Source of the DNA: Solanum dulcamara
Taxonomy: Eukaryota; Streptophyta; Magnoliopsida; Solanales; Solanaceae
Length of the DNA stretch: 64,000 nt
Assembly: GCF_947179165.1 (NCBI RefSeq)
Contig: NC_077242.1
Span: 44,137,097 to 44,201,096 of the forward strand
Direction of reading: 5' to 3'
Shown here piece by piece: positions 57,067-64,000 of the stretch. A model generated the notes under the pieces. It made no database searches. It was not told the DNA's origin and was given only the letters and a program-made list of their open reading frames with translations. Every line of letters starts with the position of its first letter. Positions within the stretch are counted from its first letter, which is position 1. The position numbers and the translations under genes are program-made.

Positions 57067-57341
57067 CTTGGCTATAGTTACCAGGTTCGAACCCATAGTA
57101 TAGCTTACTTATGTTTGGCTCCTTAGCAATAGTTATGCAGTTAAAGTCCGTGGTCCAGCTTACTTGTATTTCGCTCCTTAGCTATAGTTACCTAGTTGAA
57201 GTTTATGTTCTAGCTTACACGTGTTCGACTCCTTGGCTATAGCTACTCGATTGAAGTCCATGGTCTAGCTTAGTCGTCTTGTATCATTAGCTATGGTTAC
57301 CACATTAAAGTACGTGGTCTAGCTTACACATGGTTTAATTC
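57067..57341. repeat. 55-bp tandem array, five units, in the E 5' LTR
   Basis: Units start at 57067, 57122, 57177, 57232 and 57286. Each has (C)TTAGCTATAGTTAC and TGGTCTAGCTTAC separated by a variable AGTT(G/A)AAGTC segment. E1 has an unrelated array at the corresponding place. Confidence 0.9.
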
Positions 57342-58199
57342 CTGGTTCCCTGATGAATCTTCGGTTTAAGTCTTCATCTACTTTCAGCTTTGGGCTAAAG
57401 TTTCAGAGTTTGGGGATGCTTCTATTTAAGTCCGGGAGATGGTGGTATTGTTGGAACTCTATTGACTTTGTTCTTCTTCTTTTAGCTATCCTTGCTCCTG
57501 TCGGGCTTACTGGGGTTCATTCAGGTTGTTACCTTAGACTTGTGCATGAGCATACCCATTGGGTTTATGGAAGCCTGGTGGATTTAACTAGATTATTTCT
57601 CTTTGTTTGTTGAGTACGCTCATGTACATACCTACATTTACTTCTTGCCATGTCTGTGATTGTGGTTATCTTCTTGCATTTTAGTTTACTTTTGCTTATG
57701 TTACTCATTCGGCCTATGATGCCTGCTGGATACCTGTTGGTTTGGTACTCATACTACACTCTACATCTATTTTTGTGATATAGGTCTGAGTACTAGCTAT
57801 CGATGTTGATTCTAGTCAGCAGCTGTCTTGATCGGAGTCGAAGGTGAGCACATAGCGTTCTAGATTTACCCATCTCCTTCTGTACATATATTTTGCCCAT
57901 CCTTTGCTTTTTAAGACAACCTTATTTTTGTGGTCCATTTTTGGGACTTGTACTCTTTTTGGTAGTAGCTTTGTACATGTGACTTCCAGGTTTTAGGAGG
58001 GATCTTTTTAGTTGTATATATTTAGCTTTGCTTTTGCCTATTCATACACGTTCCTACTATGTCATTACTATTTTAGATTGTATTATTGGTCTTCTTTCTT
58101 GACATTCCATTACTCGTAGTTCTGGGATATGGGTCCGCTTGCCTATTGATAGGTTATAGTAGGAGTCATCATGATCTAAGATATTAGGTTGTGGAAAGT

Positions 58200-58211
58200 T
58201 GGTATCAAATC
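58200..58211 (+). other. Element E primer binding site (decayed tRNA-iMet type)
   Basis: TGGTATCAAATC, three bases after the 5' LTR; two changes relative to TGGTATCAGAGC. Confidence 0.75.
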
Positions 58212-58398
58212 TTAGGTTCAATGGTCTCACTTGTACAGAGCTAATGTCTAGCAGAGTCCTACGTATCGGAATAGATCTATCCAATGACTTATTCTCGGGA
58301 GGCTAGAGTGTCTCTAGGTACGTGTCTCTTTTGTATCCTTTTATACAGTGTGTGTTTTATTGGTTTCTGGAAATCTCACTTGTTCCACTCTTTTATAG

Positions 58399-59850
58399 GA
58401 TGGCTCGCATGAGCGATTGAGGTATAGGCCGACCTCAAGGTCATTCCAGGGCTACAACACCAGCTTAGGATAGAGAGCAAACTACGAAGCTGGAGGTAGA
58501 GCCACCGGTAGTTCTAGTACATCAGCAGTTGGTAGGCCCAGGACTAGTCTAGCCACCGCCCAAGCCAGTCACAGCTTTGAACTTACGGGCAATGTTCGCC
58601 TAGATTTTGGCTATCATTGGGGGAATATATCAAGCCCTATCTCCCACCGTTCTAATACCACATGACCAGCATGCACTAGAGGCACCAGTTATTCAACAGC
58701 CTCCGACACCTAACGTTTAGCCAGATGAGTTAGGGGTGTTATGTCGCTTCAGGAGCAAAAGATGCTCGGGGTGTTCCTTAGACTATCACCGCTAAGTTTT
58801 TCTGTGGCTGTGGGTAAGGATGCTCATAGTTTCTACTCACTGGCTGAGAGTGGCTATAGACCTTGAGTCTAGTGGAGTTGAGAGAAGCTGAAATCACTGT
58901 TTATCAGCTAGATGGTCCCGCCCGATGGGGGTGGATACATATTTTGAGATTAGGCTAGCTGGGTCTCTACCGGTGACGTGGGCTGAGTTTTCAGAGGCCT
59001 TCTTAGCCCATTTAATCCCCAAAAGTATCAAATATCTGCTCCAAGATTAGTTTTCACGATTAGAGCAGTGTTCTATGACAATATCGAAGTACGACTCCTA
59101 ATTCCACAAGTTCTCTAGATATGCCACCATGATCTTACCTACAGAGGATGAGAGAGTTCAGTGGTTTGTCAGAGGATTAAGACTCTTGATGCGGATTGAG
59201 GCTTAGTCTTTAGTCTCGGTGGGCTACTCATTTCTCAAGGTGGTAGACCATGCCCGCACGCTTAAGTAGATTAATCGCTAGGTCCAAGGAGGCAGCGATA
59301 AAAGAGCTAGGCTGGAGGATAGACATGATGGAAGCCGCTTTAGACATAGGGAGTCCTAGGATAGATTTCACCAAAGATTTCAGCGAGGTCAGTCTAGCCG
59401 CCCCTTTTAGGCCTCTTTTCTAACTTCAGAGGGTGATCAGCATCGTCAGGGTGGCTCTAGTACTGGTCCGAGTCAGGGCTGAAGTAGTTCGTAATTGGGT
59501 TCTTCCATTCTAGGTTGCCGACCTTTTAGCTTTCATTCAACAGTCCTAGGGGTACTATAAGTGTGGGGAGCTAGATTATTGGTCCTACGAGTGTCCTGAC
59601 TGTAGGATGGCCTTACCATCTCCACCGATAGCTAGACCTACGCCTGCACAAGCACCTTCAGTTAGAGGTGGAGTCCAAGGCCAGAACTGTAGGGGTGGTC
59701 ATCAGGGTGCACAGGGAGGTCCGTACGGAGGCAGGTCCAGAGGCAGAGTTAATGCACAGGGTAGAGGAGCCCAGACCTGCTTCTATGCAGCTCCAGCTAG
59801 AGTAGAGACTGATGCCTCAGACGATGTGATCACAGGTACGGTCCTATTAT
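58399..59850 (+). pseudogene. Element E gag
   Basis: Starts at ATG 58399 (MARMSD, then stop). Pieces in several frames follow the Tekay Gag order: a Pro-rich N-terminus with VEPPVVL near 58494; TWAEFSEAFLAHLIPKSIK near 58978-59030; FSRLEQCSMTISKYDS near 59056-59100; FSRYATMILPTEDERVQWFVRGL near 59110-59180. A basic Arg/Gln region near 59300-59400 follows, then a decayed zinc-knuckle region near 59560-59600. The stretch 59607-59830 is open and Gly/Arg-rich, with SVRGGVQGQNCRGG near the start. More than ten stops. Not functional. Confidence 0.82.
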
Positions 59851-59896
59851 GTTATCATCCCCTATCCATTTTACTTGATCCAGGATCCACATATTC

Positions 59897-59945
<49 letters not shown>

Positions 59946-60440
59946 CCCTCGACTGAGTATGATCCCGAATCTCTTAGTTGAGCTATTACTTTTTTTGACC
60001 CCGGTAGGTAATGTTTTAGTAGTGAATCATGTCTTTAGATCCTCTGTAGTGATAAATCAGGGGTATGACCCTAGGGTTGATCTCATTTTGCTTGATATGG
60101 TGGATTTTGATTTGATTCTGTGAATAGACTGGTTATCCCCTCACTAACCGGTCTTGGATTGCTATGCCAAGACCATTACCTTAGCCATGCTTGGTTTTCG
60201 CCGCTGGTGTGGAAAGTCCCTTCTAGTCGCATGCCGGTTAGGGTGATCTCTTTTATTCGAGCTTGGAGGTTAGTAGCTAGCAGATCATTGGCATACTTGT
60301 CTTGTGTTAGAGATTTGAGTAGGGAGGGTCCTATACTGGGTTCAATACCTACAGTCTGAGAGTTTGCGAATGTGTTTCCTGCCAATTTGTCTAGCCTTCC
60401 TCCTAATCTCGATATTAACTTTGCCATTGATATAGAGCCG
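59851..60440 (+). pseudogene. Element E protease, expanded by a TA repeat
   Basis: The active site LLDPGSTYSYV at 59865-59900 is followed at once by a (TA)19 tract that inserts alternating Tyr-Ile codons, then FAP resumes the usual SYFA segment. The second motif, RVDLILLDMVDFDLIL, is at 60073-60120, with the stop right after it. The linker RVISFIRAWRLV and SLAYLSCVRDLSREGPIL (60235-60340) leads to RT in another frame. Confidence 0.82.
59902..59940. repeat. (TA)19 microsatellite inside the E protease
   Basis: 39 bp of uninterrupted TA, likely grown from TATGTATC codons of the SYV segment. Confidence 0.95.
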
Positions 60441-61330
60441 AGTACCCATCATATTTCCATCCCACCATACTGTATGGCCCCTGCAGAGCTTATGGAGCTC
60501 AGTATTTAGCTTTAGGATCTCTTGGATAAGAGATTAATTCAGCATAATGTATCAAATTTGGTTTCCCTAGTCCTGTTCGTTAAGAAGAAGGATGGTACTA
60601 TGCAGATGTATATCAATTACAGGCAGTTGAATAAGGTAATGGTGAAGAACCATTACCCCATGCCTAGGATTGATGACCTATTCGATTAGTTTGAGGGTGC
60701 CATGGTATTTCTAAGATTGATTTGAGATCCGGCTACCAGCAGTTGAGGATTAGGGCAGCGGACGTCCCTAAGAACTCATTTAGGATTCATTACAGCCACT
60801 ATTAGTACCTAGTGATGTCTTTTTGGTTGACTAACGCCCATGTCGCATTCATGGACTTGATCACCCGGGTGTTTAGGCCGTACTTGCACACATTTTCAAG
60901 GTGTTCATTAATGACATTTTGTTATACTCATGAAGCTGGGATTAGCATGAGAAACATTTAAGAGTAGTGCTCTAGACTTTGAGATATCAGCGACTTTATA
61001 CCAGGTTCTCAAAGTGAGAGTTTTGGGAGATTAGCGACTTGAGTTCGTATCATTCTCTGGGCATGTGGTGTCCAAGGATGGCATTATGGTATATCCAGCG
61101 AAGATTTAGTCTATTCCTGATTAGGCCAGGTCCACCTCGGTGATTGAGATTCATAACTTTATCGGATTGGCAGGGTACTGCAGGTACTTTGTTGAGGGGT
61201 TTTCTACTATAGTGGTACCTCTAACTTAGTTGACTCGCAGGATATTTCGTTTGTATGGTCGAAAGAGTCTAAGAGGATATTTTGGAGGATCAAAGAGTTG
61301 CTTACCACCACTTCTATATTGACTCTTCCA
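60441..61330 (+). pseudogene. Element E reverse transcriptase, active site mutated
   Basis: Fragments in order: YCMAPAELMELS near 60466-60500, [20 protein letters not shown] (60565-60624), [16 protein letters not shown] (60639-60690), then a decayed palm motif. RVFRPYLHTFS is near 60870. The catalytic loop at 60904-60930 reads FINDILLYS, where the family has FIDDILVYS, so the first catalytic Asp is Asn. The C-terminal part (EIHNFIGLAGYCRYFVEGFS near 61146-61205) is clear. Several stops and two frameshifts. No activity expected. Confidence 0.85.
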
Positions 61331-61790
61331 ATTGAGGGCGAGGAATTCATAATTTATTATGACACATCCGACATTGGTTTGGGTTGTGTATTAATGCAGC
61401 AGGGCTGGGTTATTGCTCATACATCAGGGTAGCTTAAGCTGTACGAGATCAACTACCCCATTCATGACTTAGAGTTAGCGTTGGTAGTATTTGCATTTAA
61501 GATTTGGAGCCACTGCCTGTATGGAGTTCAATGCGAGATTTACACTGATAATAGGAGTCTTCAGTATATTATGAGCTACAAGGATCTTAATTTAAGGAAG
61601 CACCATTGGATTGAGCTCCTGAAGGAATATGACCTCTCAATTCTATACCATCCAGGCAAGGCTAATGTAGTAGTAGATGCCTTAAATCGGAAGGCGGTAA
61701 GTATGGGTAGTCTATCCTTTCTTTTTATTGTGGAGCAACCATTAGTTTTGGACCTCCAGTCCTTATCTAACTAGATTATTCGACTTGACA
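61331..61790 (+). pseudogene. Element E RNase H
   Basis: EEFIIYYDTSDIGLGCVLMQ (61341-61400) holds the first catalytic Asp. After two stops, 61481-61774 is open: [20 protein letters not shown] with the TDNRSLQYI motif (61535-61565), then [19 protein letters not shown] and [14 protein letters not shown] (61600-61700). Relatives read [14 protein letters not shown]. Length and motif order are normal for Ty3/gypsy RNase H. Confidence 0.87.
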
Positions 61791-63260
61791 TCTCTAATTC
61801 CAGGTGTGTGGTAGCTTATGTGGGAGCTCAGTCATCTCTATTGGACCAGATTTACAGCCGTCAGTTTCAGGATGAGGATTTTGTTGCACTTTGAGATTGT
61901 GTTTCGGGAGGTGACGTCGGCCTAGCTATGTTAGATTGAGATGGGATATTGATGTTAGGTGGTTGTCTTTATATTCCTAGAGTTAGGGTTCTTATTTAGT
62001 TGATCCCTAGTGAGGCCCATGATTGCAGATATTCTATTCATTCAGGCACCGCTAAAATTTATCATGACATGTGGCACATTACTGGTGGAGCAGTATGAGG
62101 AGAGACATTCTAGATTATGTATCGTGTTGACTGAGTTGTCAACAGCTTAAGGCCGAGCATTTGAGGCTTGGTGGCATGCTTCAAATATTACTCATTCCTG
62201 AGTGAAAGTGGGAGTGGATCACCATGGATTTCATTATGGAATTGCCTTGTCCTTCTCATGGTCTTGATAGTATTTGGGTTTAGATCAATTTACCAAGTTA
62301 GCACACTTCCTTCCCTTTATACTTCCTATAATATTGAGAGGTTGGCCTCGTATCTACAATTGGGAGGTGGTTTGCCTTCATGGTATGCTAGTTTCTATCA
62401 ATTCGGACCAGGACTTACAATTTATATCTAGCTTTTGGAGGCCTTTTAAGGAGGATTTGGGTACCCATGTCGACCTTAGCATAACTTTCCACCCGCAGAC
62501 TGATTGCCAGTTGGAGCGCATAATTCAGGTTCTCAAGGATATATTGTGAGCTTGTGTTATAGATATTGGGGGTCAGTGGGATCAGTTTTTTCCCTTGGCA
62601 ATGTTTGCTTGCAACAACAGCTACCACTCCAGTCTTCAAATGGCTCTATTCAAGGCCTTATATGGTATGTGTTGTTGCTCTCCAGTAGGTTGGTTTAAGT
62701 CTATGAAGCCCAAGACGCATGGTATAGACTTGATGCAGGAGGCCTTAGATCATGTGAGGGTGATTCAGGATAGGCTCAGGACAGCTCAGAGTAGACACAA
62801 AAGTTATGTGGATCGTAGGCATTGTCTATTAAGATTTGGTGTTGGTGATAGAGTATTCCTCCGTGTATCACCCATGAAGGGCGTAATGAGATTTAGGAGG
62901 CGGGTCAAGCTTAGCCCCAATATATTGGCCCTTTTTAGATATTGAGGATATTTGGCAAGGTGGCATATGAGTTAGCCTTACCTCCGACCTTTTCAGCTAT
63001 TCATCCAGTTTTCCATATTTTGATGATGCGCCGGTATGTTTCAGATGAGTCCCATGTGCTTCAGTATGAAACAGTTGACTTGGATGATCATTTGAGCTAT
63101 ATTGAGGAGCCAATTGCTATTTTTTCCAGAGATGTCAGGCAGTTCCATTCTAGAGCCATTCCTATGGTTAAGGTCCATTTGAGGCATCTTTCAATTAAGG
63201 AGGTTACCTAGGAGACCGATCATGAGATGCGAGCACAGTTTCCCAGCTTATTTAAGCCTT
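61791..63260 (+). pseudogene. Element E integrase with chromovirus-type tail
   Basis: The linker and zinc-binding region are decayed (61800-62150; a stretch like HDCRYSIHSGTAKIYHDMWH near 62011-62070 keeps two His). The core starts with WITMDFIMELPCPSHGLDS (62216-62270), LDQFTKLAHFLP (62280-62316), SINSDQDLQFISSFW (62397-62440) and ITFHPQTDCQLERIIQVL (62481-62535). PLAMFACNNSYHSSLQMALFKALYG follows (62595-62665), then LRVSPMKGVMRFRRRVKLS (62860-62915) and, in the next frame, KVAYELALPPTFSAIHPVFH (62954-63015) and LSYIEEPIAIF near 63092-63125. The catalytic Asp of SDRG is kept as SDQD. The end is near 63210, followed by an 80-bp spacer and a weak purine tract before the 3' LTR. Confidence 0.87.
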
Positions 63261-63315
63261 CATGTACTTTTTGACTTTTACTTTCGCGGACGAAAGTTCT
63301 TTTAGCAGTGGATAT

Positions 63316-64000
63316 TGTAATGACCCTCTAGGTTATTTTTGAATTAAAGCATTCATTCAATCATTTAGAGTGTTCGTGTAGAAACCCTAAGTCATTTATG
63401 ACTTGCTAGCATTGACTCTTCGGCTGCCTAGTCGATCATTCAGATTTTAGGCTCGTTTCCATATTTTGGAGCCTTTAAACCTTGAAAACTTGACTTTGAT
63501 CATAACTTCAAGAAAATGACCCCAAAATAGAATTTTGATGGTTCCATTAGCTCATAAATTTCCAAATTAGGCTTGTAGCATAGTCGACATGAGTATCGAG
63601 GCAATCAGTACGGGTTTTGAGCCAAATGACGCTTTTACCTTTGAAACTTAGCCTATGGTTAAATTTAGTCAACATTCTCAAAAAATGGGCTCGTATGAAA
63701 ATTCTGACTTTATGGTTAGCTCTGATATGTCGAGTTTGGTATAGAACGACCCTTCGTTCACTTTTTGAGGCTTTTGGTCCAATCCTGAGGCCCGTTGTGG
63801 AAATAGGCTAAAAATGACAATTGGGTGTGGGACCCACTTTTATTAAAATGACCTCGTATGAGAATTTTGAATACGTCATTAAGTCCAAAACATTGAATTT
63901 AATGGGGGTAGCATATCTCATTTTTGCGCACAGGGTTCCAAATGAATACCCGAGCACCACATTGGAGGAATTGGCATGGTAAGCTTATTTTTGCACCAGC
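63316..64000 (+). repeat. Element E 3' LTR, first 685 bp
   Basis: Starts TGTAATGACCCTCTAGG and aligns with 51919-52600 and 47833-48510. The window ends inside it, just before the repeated-word block seen in the 5' LTR. Confidence 0.9.

Larger units (their letters stand above)
51919..58196 (+). repeat. Element E 5' LTR with nested element F
   Basis: Starts CGTAATGACCCTC (TG mutated to CG) and ends GGTTGTGGAA (3' end of the family is TTGTGACA). F and one copy of its duplication occupy 52940-56160. The first 685 bp match the 3' LTR at 63316-64000. Repeated words at 52600-52790 and a 55-bp array at 57067-57341 lie within it. Confidence 0.88.
51919..64000 (+). mobile_element. Element E: Tekay/Del-like Ty3/gypsy, continues past the window
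   Basis: 5' LTR 51919-58196 (split by F), primer site at 58200, gag-pol 58399-63260 in the order gag, PR, RT, RNase H, integrase, then a 3' LTR starting at 63316 and truncated by the window end. Its LTR is about 3.06 kb without F, close to the 2.98 kb of solo LTR E1. All genes carry stops and the RT active site is mutated, so it is non-functional. It is inserted in an Athila-like third ORF. The left 5 bp outside the LTR are CATAT; the matching duplication lies outside the window. Confidence 0.9.

Noticed and set aside
57080..57100. GGTTCGAACCC, like a tRNA T-arm
   Set aside because: No acceptor, D or anticodon arms fit around it, and it is one diverged unit of the 55-bp array.
1..64000. Host single-copy gene between the elements
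   Set aside because: Every long or motif-bearing frame maps to a retroelement; the unassigned gaps (47505-47832, 50813-51204) are short and non-coding.

Overview
The window is plant nuclear DNA from a retrotransposon-filled, probably pericentromeric or otherwise heterochromatic region. I see no host protein gene. Almost every stretch belongs to LTR retrotransposons of the Ty3/gypsy superfamily: Tekay/Del-like chromoviruses, an Athila-like element, and a short Gag-protease chromovirus derivative. They are nested in one another and mostly decayed. LTR ends and polyprotein motifs resemble families I know from Solanaceae (tomato, potato, pepper). That assignment is inference from memory, not a search. 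Letters A to J below are my own labels.

Left half, 1-34636. One minus-strand Tekay-like element (C) is the host for most later insertions. Its 3' LTR (8184-9873 plus 1-423) was split by element A (424-8183, TSD GGATG). Its pol and gag run leftward from about 34330 to 12725 and are interrupted by LTR J (9935-12724), LTR H (14097-17258), LTR G (17758-30657, minus strand) and LTR I (32538-33948). G is itself split by element B (17818-27791, TSD CCGAC). Removing the insertions puts consecutive parts of one polyprotein side by side, which confirms the boundaries.

Middle, 34637-47504. Element D is an Athila-like element on the minus strand, inserted in the 5' leader of C. It keeps its 3' LTR, polypurine tract, an extra third ORF, integrase, RNase H, reverse transcriptase, protease, gag and a tRNA-Asp-type primer site. 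Its 5' LTR is cut to about 247 bp.

Right part, 47505-64000. A plus-strand Athila-like remnant carries a solo LTR (E1, 47833-50812) and a fragment of the same third-ORF family (51205-51918). That fragment is interrupted by element E (51919 to beyond the window). The 5' LTR of E contains the youngest insertion here, element F (52940-56156), whose two 517-bp LTRs differ at 4 positions.

Most notable: (1) the F LTR carries five copies of a 13-bp heat-shock-element-like motif upstream of a clean TATA box; (2) element B contains an antisense 5S-rRNA-like sequence with the internal promoter region recognisable; (3) several unrelated LTR families carry blocks of short self-complementary words that differ from family to family; (4) LTR satellites sit in exact register. 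All proteins are broken by stops except F gag and protease, which are largely open.
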